Positions 50,783 through 60,728 are shown, numbered from the stretch's first letter. The stretch: DNA of 64,000 bases from Micromonospora craniellae (GCF_014764405.1 NZ_CP061725.1:4402001-4466000); one strand, 5' to 3'. Numbers and translations: made by a program. Notes: generated from the sequence alone by a model not told the origin.

Positions 50783-51835
50783 GTGACGCGCCCAGGAAGC
50801 GGCATGACCGCCGACATCGACGAGCAGCCGGCCGGCTACGCGCGACTGCTCTCCGCCGAGTACGCCGCACCGATCGCCCGGGTCGCCGCGGCCGTCGCCG
50901 AGCGCCGGCCCCGGCACGTGGTGTTCACCGCGCGGGGCACCTCCGACCACGCCGCGCTGTACGGGGCGTACCTCGCCGAGATCCGGCTCGGCCTGCCGGC
51001 CGGGCTCGCCTCGCCGAGCGCCGTCACCCTCTTCGGCGCCCGGCCGGACCTCTCCGACGCCCTGGTCGTCGGCGTCAGCCAGAGCGGCGGCTCACCCGAC
51101 CTGACCGAGGTGCTCCGGGCCGCCCGGGACTCCGGCGCCCTCACCCTCGCGGTCACCAACGCGCCGGACTCGCCGCTGGCCCAGGCCGCCGAACTCTCCG
51201 TCGACCTCGCCGCCGGGCACGAGCGGGCGGTGGCGGCGACCAAGACGTACACCGCCGAACTGCTCGCCCTGCTGATGCTGGTCGAGGGGATCCGGTCCGG
51301 CGACGGCACCCTGCCGGCCGAGGAGCGGAAGACCCTGGCCGCGCTGCCCGAACTGGCCGCCCGTACCCTGGCCGACCCGACCGCGACCCAGCTCGCCCCC
51401 CGCTACCGGTTCGCCGCCCAACTGGTCACCACCGGCCGGGGGTACGCGTACCCGACCGCCCGGGAGGCCGCGCTCAAGCTGATGGAGACGTCGTACCTGC
51501 CGGCGCTGGCCTTCTCCGGCGCCGACCTGCTGCACGGCCCGCTCGCGATGACCGACCCGGACGTGCCGGTGCTGGCCGTGGTCGGCTCCGGGCCGGGCGG
51601 GCAGGCGATGCGCGAGGTGCTGCCCCGGCTCGGCGAGCGTCGGGCCGACGTGGTCGTGGTCGGCTCCGCCGAGGTCGAGGGGGCTACCCGGCTCGGCGTG
51701 CCCGAGGTCGACGAGCGCTACGCCCCGCTGCTGGACATCCTGCCGCTGCAACGGCTGGCGCTGGCCCTCGCGCTGACCCGGGGCGAGGACCCGGACGCGC
51801 CACGGGGCCTGAAGAAGGTCACCGCGACGAGGTGA
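50783..51835 (+). CDS. SIS-domain sugar isomerase/deaminase
   Basis: 350-residue protein with two SIS domains like the C-terminal half of GlmS but without the glutaminase domain. First SIS: VFTARGTSDHAALYGAYLAEI and GVSQSGGSPDLTEVLRAAR; second: YAYPTAREAALKLMETSYLPALAFSGADLLHGP. Proteins of this shape are glucosamine-6-phosphate deaminases (NagB-II) or related ketose-isomerising enzymes. GGGGAGGAG lies 7 bases before the GTG. No amino-sugar transport genes are adjacent. Confidence 0.83.
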   Translation: MTRPGSGMTADIDEQPAGYARLLSAEYAAPIARVAAAVAERRPRHVVFTARGTSDHAALYGAYLAEIRLGLPAGLASPSAVTLFGARPDLSDALVVGVSQSGGSPDLTEVLRAARDSGALTLAVTNAPDSPLAQAAELSVDLAAGHERAVAATKTYTAELLALLMLVEGIRSGDGTLPAEERKTLAALPELAARTLADPTATQLAPRYRFAAQLVTTGRGYAYPTAREAALKLMETSYLPALAFSGADLLHGPLAMTDPDVPVLAVVGSGPGGQAMREVLPRLGERRADVVVVGSAEVEGATRLGVPEVDERYAPLLDILPLQRLALALALTRGEDPDAPRGLKKVTATR

Positions 51836-51860
51836 CCCTCGGCGTGGCACGCTGGTCGGC

Positions 51861-53423
<1,563 letters not shown>

Positions 53424-53426
<3 letters not shown>

Positions 53427-53456
53427 CCGTGCCCTGGCGTTGACCGTGCCCTGGCG
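53424..53456 (+). repeat. Tandem 17-base direct repeat at the pdtaS stop
   Basis: TGACCGTGCCCTGGCG occurs at 53424-53439 and again at 53441-53456, the first copy including the stop codon TGA. Likely a local slippage duplication. Confidence 0.6.
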
Positions 53457-53488
53457 GCAGATCGCCTCCGGCGGCCGGCCCGGTGGAG

Positions 53489-55162
53489 TCAGCGCGCTCG
53501 TCCGTCGGCGGTGAGCAGGGCGACGGTGAGGCCGGGGCGGGGCCAGACCCGGGTGACGGTCCAGCCGGTCCGCAGCGCGTCGCCCTTGGCGCCGGGTACG
53601 GCGGTCAGCGGGTCGTCGGATCGGCCGGCGACCACCAACCAGATCCGGTCCACGCCGGCCAGGCACGCCGTCGGTCGGTCGCACTCGGTGGCCCACAGGT
53701 CGCCCCGGCGCCGTGGGTCGGCCACCGCCAGCACGTCCCGGGGGATCCGCTCGCCCAGGTGGTAGCGCAGGCCCAGGTCGAGGAAGAGCCAGCTCTCCCG
53801 GGGGGAGTAGACGACCGCGTCGCCGGGACGCCGACCGTCGGCCACGATCTGGGCCGCGCCCTGGTAGTCGACCGTGGCGCTGCGGGGCCACTCGTGGGTA
53901 CGCCGCAGAGCGGCCTGGTCCGGCAGGCCGAGCAGCGCGGCCAGGGCCACCACGGCGAGCGCACCGGGGGCCCGGACCGTACGCAGTGCGGCACCGGCCA
54001 GCAGGCAGCCGAAAGGCACCACGAAGACGAGATAGCGGGGCACCCAGAGCGGGACGACCGATCCGGCGAGGAAGAGCAGCAGTACGGGGAGCAGCACGCA
54101 ACTGGCCGGCAGCAGTGCCCGCCGACCGGTCCGGACCGTACCGAGTGCGGCGAGTCCGATCAGGAGACCGCCGACCACCCCGCTCTGCACCACCCCGCCG
54201 GGCAGCGCCGCCAGGTCCCCGGGGCGGGCGGCGTCCACCCAGTCCAGTTGCCGGGCCCGCTGTCCCCGGGCCCGCAGCGCCAACGGGGCGACCGCCGTGA
54301 ACACCGGCACCAACGCGAACGCCCACCCCCACACCACCCGCCGCCGGAACCGCCGCCGCCCCTCGCCGGCCCGGATGCCGCCTCCGGTCGCGGGGCTGGG
54401 GTCCGGGGCCGGTGACGCCGGGTCGGCCGTGCCCGGTGCTGCGGTGCCCGGGGTGGGGGGCCGGTCCGGGGGCTCCGGGGCGGCGGGCGGTGTGGTGGCG
54501 CCCGGTGAAGCGGTGCGGGGTGCGGCGGTGAGCACGGCGACGGCGTGCGCGGCGAGCAGCGTGAGGGCGACGAGGTGGGTGAGCCCGAGGGCGGCGGTCG
54601 TCACGGCGTACCCGGCCCAGCGGCGTGGAGCGGGCCGGTGCAGCGCGTCGACGAGCAGCAGGGTGCTCCCCACGGCGAGGGCGGTGGCCAGGGCGTACGG
54701 GCGGGCCTCCTGGCCGTAGCGGGAGGTGCTGGGCAGGACCGCGAACAGCAGCCCGGCGAGGGTGCCGACCCGGGCGTCCCACAGCCGCCGGCCGAGCGTG
54801 GCGGTCAGGCCGGCCGCCGCCGCCATGGCCAGTGCGGACGGCAGGCGCAGCGCGGCCACCGAGTCGCCGGCCACCGCCGTCCAGGCGTGGACGAGCAGGT
54901 AGTAGGGCGCGGCGGCGGCGTCGATGGTGCCGGTCAGCCGGAGCAGGTCGGTCACCGGCCGGGTGGCGGCGCTCCAGGTGGCCAGCTCGTCCCGCCACGG
55001 CTGGGCGGAGTCCAGCCCGGCCAGCGTCACCAGCAGGGTCAGGCCCGTCGGGAGCAGCCACACCGGCAGTCCGCGCAGGCGTAGCCCGCTGAGCCGGACG
55101 CCGGTTCCGGCAGCCGGGACCGACTTATCGGACAAATACCCCACATCGCGAGCCTGCCACAT
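53489..55162 (-). CDS. GT39-like polytopic membrane glycosyltransferase
   Basis: 557-residue membrane protein with about 10-12 hydrophobic segments. After TM1 it has QPWRDELATWSAATRP, the DE pair in the first extracytoplasmic loop of GT-C enzymes of the dolichyl-phosphate-mannose mannosyltransferase superfamily, and SRYGQEARPYALATAL. A Pro/Ala/Thr-rich loop lies at about residues 215-270. The C-terminal soluble part is YSPRESWLFLDLGLRYHLG.... It probably transfers a sugar from a polyprenyl carrier. GGAG precedes the ATG by 7 bases. Acceptor unknown. Confidence 0.78.
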   Translation of the reverse strand: MWQARDVGYLSDKSVPAAGTGVRLSGLRLRGLPVWLLPTGLTLLVTLAGLDSAQPWRDELATWSAATRPVTDLLRLTGTIDAAAAPYYLLVHAWTAVAGDSVAALRLPSALAMAAAAGLTATLGRRLWDARVGTLAGLLFAVLPSTSRYGQEARPYALATALAVGSTLLLVDALHRPAPRRWAGYAVTTAALGLTHLVALTLLAAHAVAVLTAAPRTASPGATTPPAAPEPPDRPPTPGTAAPGTADPASPAPDPSPATGGGIRAGEGRRRFRRRVVWGWAFALVPVFTAVAPLALRARGQRARQLDWVDAARPGDLAALPGGVVQSGVVGGLLIGLAALGTVRTGRRALLPASCVLLPVLLLFLAGSVVPLWVPRYLVFVVPFGCLLAGAALRTVRAPGALAVVALAALLGLPDQAALRRTHEWPRSATVDYQGAAQIVADGRRPGDAVVYSPRESWLFLDLGLRYHLGERIPRDVLAVADPRRRGDLWATECDRPTACLAGVDRIWLVVAGRSDDPLTAVPGAKGDALRTGWTVTRVWPRPGLTVALLTADGRAR

Positions 55163-55248
55163 GATCGCGCTCCGAGTGGCGGCAGCGACCGCCCGTGATG
55201 TGGGATGCGGCACGCAGTCATTGGCCAGCCCATACCCGGTGTGGCAAC

Positions 55249-55344
55249 ATGACGTTCATGACTGCCGCCGTCGTGCGCCGCTTCGTGGCTCGCCGCCACG
55301 TCGATTACGGCCGCGTACGCAGCGCCATCTGTCCGGCCCACTGA
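55249..55344 (+). CDS. Leader peptide of the sulfate assimilation operon
   Basis: Short ORF ending ...RRHVDYGRVRSAICPAH, 28 residues from ATG 55258 or 31 from the in-frame ATG 55249. This R-H-V-D-x-x-R-V-x-S-A-I-C pattern is the actinobacterial family of putative leader peptides found before sulfur and cysteine genes; the conserved cysteine near the end is the likely sensor codon. There is no Shine-Dalgarno site and the ATG lies close to a promoter-like region, as for the leaderless cysteine attenuator ORFs of mycobacteria. Product function in trans is unlikely. Confidence 0.72.
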   Translation: MTFMTAAVVRRFVARRHVDYGRVRSAICPAH

Positions 55345-55348
55345 CGAC

Positions 55349-55453
55349 GCCCGACCACCCTGCCTCGGGCACCTGACGCGCCGGCCGTTCTCGACATCGC
55401 CGTCCACGGCCCCTTTCCGGGAGCCGATCGCGTCCGCGTACCCAGCCGAGGCA
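55349..55453 (+). promoter_or_regulatory. Alternative pairings between leader peptide and sulfite reductase
   Basis: GCCCGA (55349-55354) pairs with TCGGGC (55365-55370), while TGCCTCGG (55361-55368) can instead pair over 8 bases with CCGAGGCA (55446-55453), 13 bases before the GGAGG of the sulfite reductase gene. The first hairpin starts 5 bases after the leader stop codon, so a ribosome there would block it. No T-tract is present, so control would act on translation or Rho. Confidence 0.4.
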
Positions 55454-55477
55454 CAGCAGACAACGGAGGACGCCGCG

Positions 55478-57190
55478 ATGGCGGTCAGCGAGATTCCGGC
55501 CCGACCCGGGGACCCCACGGCGCGCCCCGCGCGGGCTCCCCGCCGCCCCCGCGGCGAGGGCCAGTGGGCGCTCGGATACCGCGAGCCGCTCAACCCCAAC
55601 GAGCGCAGCAAGAAGGACGACAACCCGCTCAACGTGCGGGAGCGGATCGAGAACATCTACGCCCACCAGGGCTTCGCCTCGATCGACCCGGCAGACCTGC
55701 GCGGCCGGTTCCGCTGGTGGGGCCTCTACACCCAGCGCAAGGCGGGCATCGACGGCGGACGTACCGCCGTGCTGGAGCCGCACGAGCTGGAAGACGAGTA
55801 CTTCATGCTCCGGGTGCGGGTGGACGGCGGTCAGCTCGACCTGGCGCAGCTGCGCACCATCGCGGAGATCTCCCGGGAGTTCGCCCGCGACACCGCCGAC
55901 ATCACCGACCGGCAGAACATCCAGTACCACTGGATCCGGGTCGAGGACATGCCCGAGATCTGGCGTCGGCTGGAGGCCGTCGGCCTGCAGACCACCGAGG
56001 CGTGCGGTGACTGTCCCCGCATCGTGCTGGGCAGCCCTGTGGCCGGTGTCGCTGCGGACGAGCGGATCGACGCCACCCCGGCGATCGACGAGATCGTCCG
56101 GCGGTACGTCGGCGACCGGGCGTACTCCAACCTGCCCCGCAAGTTCAAGTCGTCGATCTCCTGGCTGGTGGACACCCCGTACCAGGCCAACGACATCGCC
56201 TTCCTCGGCGTCGACCATCCCGAGCACGGCCCCGGCTTCGACCTGTGGGTCGGCGGCGGGCTGTCCACCAACCCGATGCTGGCCCAGCGGCTCGGCGTCT
56301 GGGTGCCGCTGAACGAGGTGCCGGACGTCTGGGTCGGTGTGGTCGGCATCTTCCGCGACTACGGGTACCGCCGGCTGCGCCACCGCGCCCGGTTGAAGTT
56401 CCTGGTGGCCGACTGGGGGGTGACCAAGTTCCGCGAGGTGCTGGAGAAGGAGTACCTCGGCCGGACGCTGCTCGACGGCCCGGCCCCGGAGCTGCCGGAA
56501 CGGCCGGTCGACCACATCGGCGTGCACGCCCAGCGGGACGGTCGTAACTACGTCGGCGCCACCCCGGTGGTCGGGCGGGTCTCCGGCACCCAGCTCGCCC
56601 AGCTCGCGGACGTGGTCCAGGCGCACGGCAGCGGCCGGGTGAGCCTTACCCCGTACCAGAAGCTGCTGGTCCTCGACGTCCCGCCGGAGCGGACCGACTC
56701 GCTGGTCACCGCGCTGCGCGGGATCGGTCTGGAGGCCCACCCGTCGAGCTGGCGGCGCGGCACCATGGCGTGCACCGGCATCGAGTACTGCAAGCTCGCC
56801 ATCGTCGAGACCAAGGCCCGCGGCGAGGAACTGGTGGCCCGGCTGGAGCAGCGTCTGCGTGACTTCGACGCGGACATCTCCATCCACATCAACGGCTGCC
56901 CGAACGCCTGCGCCCGCACCCAGGTCGCCGACATCGGGCTGAAGGGCCAACTGGTGACCGGGCCGGACGGCCAGCAGGTGGAGGGCTTCCAGGTGCACCT
57001 CGGCGGCGGGCTGGGCATGGCCGAGGGCCAGACCGCCGGGTTCGGCCGCAAGCTGCGCGGCCTGAAGACGACCGCCGACGAGCTTCCCGAGTACGTGGAA
57101 CGGCTGGCCCGGCGCTACCTGGCCGGCCGGACCGAGAGCGAGACGTTCGCCAACTGGGTGATCAGGGCCGACGAGGAACTACTGCGATGA
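55478..57190 (+). CDS. sirA: Ferredoxin-dependent sulfite reductase
   Basis: 570-residue siroheme/[4Fe-4S] reductase that converts sulfite to sulfide with six electrons. Cluster cysteines: ACTGIEYC (about residue 430) and NGCPNAC (about 472); siroheme-binding ITDRQNIQYHWIRVEDMPEIW and TEACGDCPR are present. Two copies of the ferrite-reductase fold are visible. The similar nitrite reductase is excluded mainly by context: APS reductase and a sirohydrochlorin chelatase follow. GGAGG lies 8 bases before the ATG. Confidence 0.92.
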   Translation: MAVSEIPARPGDPTARPARAPRRPRGEGQWALGYREPLNPNERSKKDDNPLNVRERIENIYAHQGFASIDPADLRGRFRWWGLYTQRKAGIDGGRTAVLEPHELEDEYFMLRVRVDGGQLDLAQLRTIAEISREFARDTADITDRQNIQYHWIRVEDMPEIWRRLEAVGLQTTEACGDCPRIVLGSPVAGVAADERIDATPAIDEIVRRYVGDRAYSNLPRKFKSSISWLVDTPYQANDIAFLGVDHPEHGPGFDLWVGGGLSTNPMLAQRLGVWVPLNEVPDVWVGVVGIFRDYGYRRLRHRARLKFLVADWGVTKFREVLEKEYLGRTLLDGPAPELPERPVDHIGVHAQRDGRNYVGATPVVGRVSGTQLAQLADVVQAHGSGRVSLTPYQKLLVLDVPPERTDSLVTALRGIGLEAHPSSWRRGTMACTGIEYCKLAIVETKARGEELVARLEQRLRDFDADISIHINGCPNACARTQVADIGLKGQLVTGPDGQQVEGFQVHLGGGLGMAEGQTAGFGRKLRGLKTTADELPEYVERLARRYLAGRTESETFANWVIRADEELLR

Positions 57191-57203
57191 GCGAGGTGAC
57201 GCG

Positions 57204-57365
57204 ATGAGCAGCGAGACCCGTGCCGCGCCGTTGTACTGCCCGTACTGCGGTGAGGAGGACCTGCGGCCGAGCGAGACCGGGCACGGCGCCTGGGAGTGCC
57301 ACGGCTGCGCCCGGGTGTTCACGGTCCGCTTCACCGGCCTGCTCTCCCAGGCGGTGAAGCGGTGA
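57204..57365 (+). CDS. Small zinc-ribbon protein in the sulfur operon (53 aa)
   Basis: 53-residue protein (MSSETRAAPLYCPYCGEEDL...) with CPYC and CHGC knuckles (LYCPYCGEEDL..., WECHGCARVFTVRF), a rubredoxin-like zinc ribbon. It starts 13 bases after sulfite reductase and its stop overlaps the cysH start by 4 bases, so it is part of the operon. Comparable small proteins occur at this place in Streptomyces. Perhaps an electron-transfer or scaffold partner; function unknown. Confidence 0.75.
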   Translation: MSSETRAAPLYCPYCGEEDLRPSETGHGAWECHGCARVFTVRFTGLLSQAVKR

Positions 57366-58135
57366 GCGCGCTGATCTCCGCCGCCGGTCTGGGACTGGTC
57401 GACACCGCACCCGCCCCGGCCGTCGCGTCGGCCGACCCGGCCCGTCGCAGCCCCGAGCAGTTGCGGGAACTGGCCGACCGGGCGGGCCGGGAGTTGGAGG
57501 GCGCGCCCGCACTGGAGATCGCCCGGTGGGCCGCAGAGACCTTCGGCGACCGGTTCTGCGTGACCAGTTCGATGGCGGACGCGGTGCTCGCCCACCTCGT
57601 CTCCCGGGTCGCGCCCGGGGTGGACGTGGTCTTTCTCGACACCGGCCTGCACTTCCCAGAGACCCTCGCTGTCCGCGACGAGGTCGCCCGCACCCTGCCG
57701 GTGAACGTCCGGTCGATCCGGCCCCGGCTCACCGTCGGCCAGCAGGACGGCGAGTACGGGCCACGGCTGTTCAACAGGTCACCGGACGAGTGCTGCCGGT
57801 TGCGCAAGGTGGAGCCGCTGGAGCGGGCCCTGTCCGGTTATGAGGCGTGGGCCGCCGGGCTGCGCCGCGACGAGTCGCCGACCCGGGCCAACACGCCCGT
57901 GGTGGCGTTCGACCCGCGCCGGGGCCGGGTGAAGGTCAACCCGATCGCGGCCTGGAGCCAGGCGGACGTCGACGCGTACATCGCGCGCTGGAAGGTGCCG
58001 GTCAACGAGCTGTTCCGGCGCGGTTACGGCTCTGTCGGCTGCTGGCCGTGCACCCGCCGGACCTCGGCCGGGGAGGACCCGCGCGCCGGCCGTTGGGCCA
58101 TGTTCGAGAAGACCGAGTGCGGACTGCACCTCTGA
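57362..58135 (+). CDS. cysH: Phosphoadenylyl/adenylyl-sulfate reductase (APS reductase type)
   Basis: 257-residue reductase forming sulfite from APS. The [4Fe-4S] cluster cysteines are CC (DECCRLRKVEPL) and CxxC (GCWPCTRR), which identify the APS-using class; the catalytic C is in KTECGLHL at the C-terminus. PP-loop-like VTSSMADAVLAHLV and FLDTGLHFPET are typical. The GTG overlaps the preceding small gene (GTGA). Reductant is probably thioredoxin. Confidence 0.93.
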   Translation: MSALISAAGLGLVDTAPAPAVASADPARRSPEQLRELADRAGRELEGAPALEIARWAAETFGDRFCVTSSMADAVLAHLVSRVAPGVDVVFLDTGLHFPETLAVRDEVARTLPVNVRSIRPRLTVGQQDGEYGPRLFNRSPDECCRLRKVEPLERALSGYEAWAAGLRRDESPTRANTPVVAFDPRRGRVKVNPIAAWSQADVDAYIARWKVPVNELFRRGYGSVGCWPCTRRTSAGEDPRAGRWAMFEKTECGLHL

Positions 58136-58914
58136 CCGAGGCGGCGGGAACCGGCAGCGGCCCGACCCGTGTCGGCCCACGGTCGGGGCGGGACCCGCTG
58201 CTCCTGGTCGCCCACGGCAGCCGCGATCCACGGGCCGCCGAGGCGACCCGGGCGTTGGCCCGGGCCGTGTCGACGGCCCGCCCCGGTCCACCGGTGCTGG
58301 CGAGTTGGCTCGACCACACCGAGCCAGGTCCGACCGAGGCGTTGCGTGGGCTGGCCGTCGCCGGGCACTCCCGGGCGATCCTGGTGCCGCTGTTGCTGAC
58401 CGCCGCGTACCACCGGCGGGTGGACATCCCGGCCGCGGTGGCGGCCGCCGAGGAGTCCGACCCGCCGATCGGGGTGGCGGTCACCGACGTGCTCGGCCCG
58501 GTCGGTCACCACGTGGACGGGGCACTGCTGGCCGCGCTGCGACGGCGGCTGGACGAGGCGGAACCGGGCCGGTTCGACGCCGTGGTGTTGGCGGCGGCGG
58601 GCACCCGGGACGCCTCTGCTCGTGCCTCGGTCGGCCGGGTGGCCCGGGCCCTCGGTGTCGCCCTGGGCACCCCGACCCGCGTCTCGTACGCCTCGGCGGC
58701 GCCACCGGCCGTCGGCGCGGCGGTGGCCAGGCTGCGTACGCGCGGCGCGCGGCGGGTCGCCGTGGCGGCGTACCTCCTGGCACCCGGGTTGTTCCACGAC
58801 GCGGTGGCGGTGGCGGCGCGGGAGGCCGGCGCGGTGGCGGTGGCGGCGCCGTTGACCGACGCGCCGGAGTTGGTGGAGCTGGTGCTGGACCGGGTGGCCG
58901 TCGCCCGTGTGTAA
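58117..58914 (+). CDS. Sirohydrochlorin chelatase (CbiX-like)
   Basis: 265-residue two-domain CbiX/SirB protein with LLLVAHGSRDPRA (catalytic His in each domain type) and RRVAVAAYLLAPGLFHDAV (second half). It inserts iron (or cobalt) into sirohydrochlorin, here for the siroheme of the sulfite reductase. The start is a GTG at 58117 overlapping cysH by 19 bases; a later start is not available in frame. Its stop codon lies in a palindromic repeat. Confidence 0.85.
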   Translation: MRTAPLTEAAGTGSGPTRVGPRSGRDPLLLVAHGSRDPRAAEATRALARAVSTARPGPPVLASWLDHTEPGPTEALRGLAVAGHSRAILVPLLLTAAYHRRVDIPAAVAAAEESDPPIGVAVTDVLGPVGHHVDGALLAALRRRLDEAEPGRFDAVVLAAAGTRDASARASVGRVARALGVALGTPTRVSYASAAPPAVGAAVARLRTRGARRVAVAAYLLAPGLFHDAVAVAAREAGAVAVAAPLTDAPELVELVLDRVAVARV

Positions 58915-58966
58915 GGAAGGGTCCCCTACTAACGCCTGGTGTATAGGAAGGGTCCCTTCCTTACAT
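58911..58966 (+). repeat. Palindromic 3'-end repeat, copy 4
   Basis: Left arm GTAAGGAAGGGTCCCCTACTA, core ACGCCTGGTGTA, right arm TAGGAAGGGTCCCTTCCTTA. The stop codon of the CbiX-like gene (TAA) is within the left arm, as in copy 3. Confidence 0.82.
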
Positions 58967-58987
58967 CTGGTGCGTGTGGGCAGCAGA

Positions 58988-59019
58988 ACGCCCCGGCGGG
59001 CTGAGCCCGGCCGGGGCGT
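58988..59019 (-). terminator. Terminator of whiB1
   Basis: ACGCCCCGGC (58988-58997) and GCCGGGGCGT (59010-59019), with an inner GGGCT/AGCCC stem, 22 bases past the whiB1 stop on the minus strand. Confidence 0.6.
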
Positions 59020-59040
59020 CTCGCTTCGGTGTGGTTGTGG

Positions 59041-59298
59041 TCAGGCGGAGTGAGCGCGCAGCACCCGGAGGCCGCCGCGACGCTTGACGGCGCGCCGCTC
59101 CTCCTCGCTCATCCCGCCCCAGACGCCAGCGTCCTGACCGGACTCCAGCGCCCACTGCAGGCACTGGTCGGTCACGGAGCAGCGCCGGCAGACGGCCTTG
59201 GCCTGCTCGACCTGCAGGAGAGCCGGACCGGACGTCCCGATCGGGAAGAACAGTTCCGGGTCCTCGTCGCGGCAGACAGCATGGTGACGCCAGTCCAT
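59041..59298 (-). CDS. whiB1: WhiB1 transcriptional regulator
   Basis: 85-residue Wbl protein with C9, C37, C40 and C46 and DAGVWGGMSEEERRAVKRRG (turn and basic helix), nearly the size and sequence of M. tuberculosis WhiB1 (Rv3219). It binds a nitric-oxide-sensitive [4Fe-4S] cluster and region 4 of the primary sigma factor. GAGGAG lies 9 bases upstream of the ATG. A strong promoter with a CRP-type site lies 200 bases upstream. Essential in mycobacteria. Confidence 0.95.
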   Translation of the reverse strand: MDWRHHAVCRDEDPELFFPIGTSGPALLQVEQAKAVCRRCSVTDQCLQWALESGQDAGVWGGMSEEERRAVKRRGGLRVLRAHSA

Positions 59299-59498
59299 GG
59301 CGGCAACACTCCTCATTCTGGATGGGTGGCAGATGTTGCTTGTTCGTGCTTTTCCTATATGCATCCGCATTGCCGATGGTGACGGTTCGCGTCCGTCAAT
59401 TCGGCAGTGCGTGAGCAGGCTGTTGGCCCGGGGGACCTGCTGGAACGGCTCAACCTGCCGAGCATATCCAGGCAATGTCCCGGTAACTCAAGTTTGCT

Positions 59499-59514
59499 TG
59501 TGAATACTTTCACG
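59499..59514. promoter_or_regulatory. CRP-type site on the whiB1 promoter
   Basis: TGTGA-N6-TCACG (59499-59514), 9 of 10 match to the actinobacterial CRP consensus TGTGA-N6-TCACA. It overlaps the -10 of the whiB1 promoter. whiB1 of M. tuberculosis is directly controlled by the cAMP receptor protein Rv3676, which supports the reading. Confidence 0.6.
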
Positions 59515-59531
59515 AACTCTGGCGATGTCAA
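59503..59531 (-). promoter_or_regulatory. whiB1 promoter
   Basis: On the minus strand, TTGACA (59526-59531), 17-base spacer and AGTATT (59503-59508), a near-consensus primary sigma factor promoter, one of the best in the window. The transcript would have a leader of about 195 bases. Confidence 0.65.
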
Positions 59532-59741
59532 GGGTGGCGCTCGGAAAAACTCCGGGCGGTGAGCAAGCCCACAACCCATTTGTCCGGGTTCCAGGGGGCT
59601 CTGGCTACCCGACGTGTCACAGCCGAGGATCAATATAGTACAGTCCCGCGCACATTGCCGACATTTCCGGCACGAGTCCCGGGTGTCGCAGTCGTCGCGT
59701 GTCGGGATCGCGCCGATCGCTCCGCCCGGAGGACCGGAGAC

Positions 59742-60686
59742 CTAACAGATTACTCTGAGTGCGGCCGGAACGGAGGCGAATCCAACTTTTTCTCGCTCGC
59801 CAAGATAGTCGCCATCGAGCTGGAACGCCTGCGGACGGCTCGCGACCAGCGTGAACTCGGCTACATCGTGCCGGCGAAGAACTTGGCGACCATGCGGATC
59901 CGGCGTGGCGGACAGGAATTGCATCACTGTCCGTGTCGTGCTGGCAACGCCTAGCTGGCGAAGGGCCATCACGTCGAGGCCCAGATCGAAGGACGCCTCC
60001 GGGTTCGGGTTGGCCTCCCGGTCGCCGACGAACGTCCACGGCGCGGTGTTCTGGACGATCACGGTCGCCAGATCGCCCTCCGTGGTCTCGCCCGGCTGCT
60101 CGATCTGGATCGCCGGGTTCCGCCGCTCGGCGCCGAACAGGATCTGTTTGGTGAAGGCCCGGAAGTAGAGCCCCGGCGAGGAGACGCGGCCGCGGCGGCG
60201 GGACTCCTCGACCCGGTGGATGACCGCCGCGTCGAGCCCGAAACCGGCGCAGAAGGTGAAGTAGCGGTCGTCGGCCCGGCCGAGGCCGATGGTCCGGTGC
60301 CGGCCCAACCGCAGCCCCTCCAGGAGCATGCTGGCCGCCTCGGGCCACTCCTTCGGCAGGCCCAACGCCCGCGCGAAGACGTTCGTGGAGCCGCCCGGCA
60401 CGGTGGCCAAGGCGGGCAACCGCTCGGCGGTCGGTGCCCCGCCGCCGGCGCTGGTCGCCGTCATCAGGCCGTTGACCACCTCGTTGACCGTGCCGTCACC
60501 ACCGAGGGTGACCACCACGTCGACGCCCTCCACCGCCGACTCCCGGGCCAACGCCGTGGCATGACCGCGGCGCCGGGTGTAGCGCACGGAGAGATCCACC
60601 TCGCTGCGCAGTGCCCGGACGAGCACATCCCGCGCACGTTCACTGGTGGTGGTGGCCTTCGGATTGACCAGCAGGACGGCCCGCAT
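59742..60686 (-). CDS. Diacylglycerol/lipid kinase family protein
   Basis: 314-residue DagK_cat-type kinase. RAVLLVNPKATTTSE opens the domain, VVVTLGGDGTVNEVVNGLM has the GGDGT nucleotide-binding motif and TVPGGSTNVFARALGLP is the second conserved block. VSSPGLYFRAFTKQ and AFQLDGDYLGE are the lipid-side elements. Phosphorylates diacylglycerol or another lipid/sphingoid acceptor at the membrane. The ATG at 60686 is the family start (MRAVLLVNP). Position beside whiB1 as for Rv3218. Confidence 0.87.
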   Translation of the reverse strand: MRAVLLVNPKATTTSERARDVLVRALRSEVDLSVRYTRRRGHATALARESAVEGVDVVVTLGGDGTVNEVVNGLMTATSAGGGAPTAERLPALATVPGGSTNVFARALGLPKEWPEAASMLLEGLRLGRHRTIGLGRADDRYFTFCAGFGLDAAVIHRVEESRRRGRVSSPGLYFRAFTKQILFGAERRNPAIQIEQPGETTEGDLATVIVQNTAPWTFVGDREANPNPEASFDLGLDVMALRQLGVASTTRTVMQFLSATPDPHGRQVLRRHDVAEFTLVASRPQAFQLDGDYLGEREKVGFASVPAALRVIC

Positions 60687-60728
60687 GGGCGGCACTGTAC
60701 CCCGACCCGTCACGGGTATCGTGACGGC

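Larger units (their letters stand above)
59299..59741. other. Intergenic region of whiB1, 443 bases
   Basis: Contains the whiB1 leader (about 195 bases, lower GC than surrounding genes) and promoter (59503-59531), then the 3' flank of the lipid kinase gene. No gene is convincing here; a 131-codon open frame starting at 59559 runs antisense into the kinase gene and has poor codon use. Confidence 0.5.

Noticed and set aside
59559..59954. 131-codon + strand frame between whiB1 and the lipid kinase
   Set aside because: It runs antisense through the 3' end of the conserved kinase gene, and its codon use and start context are poor.
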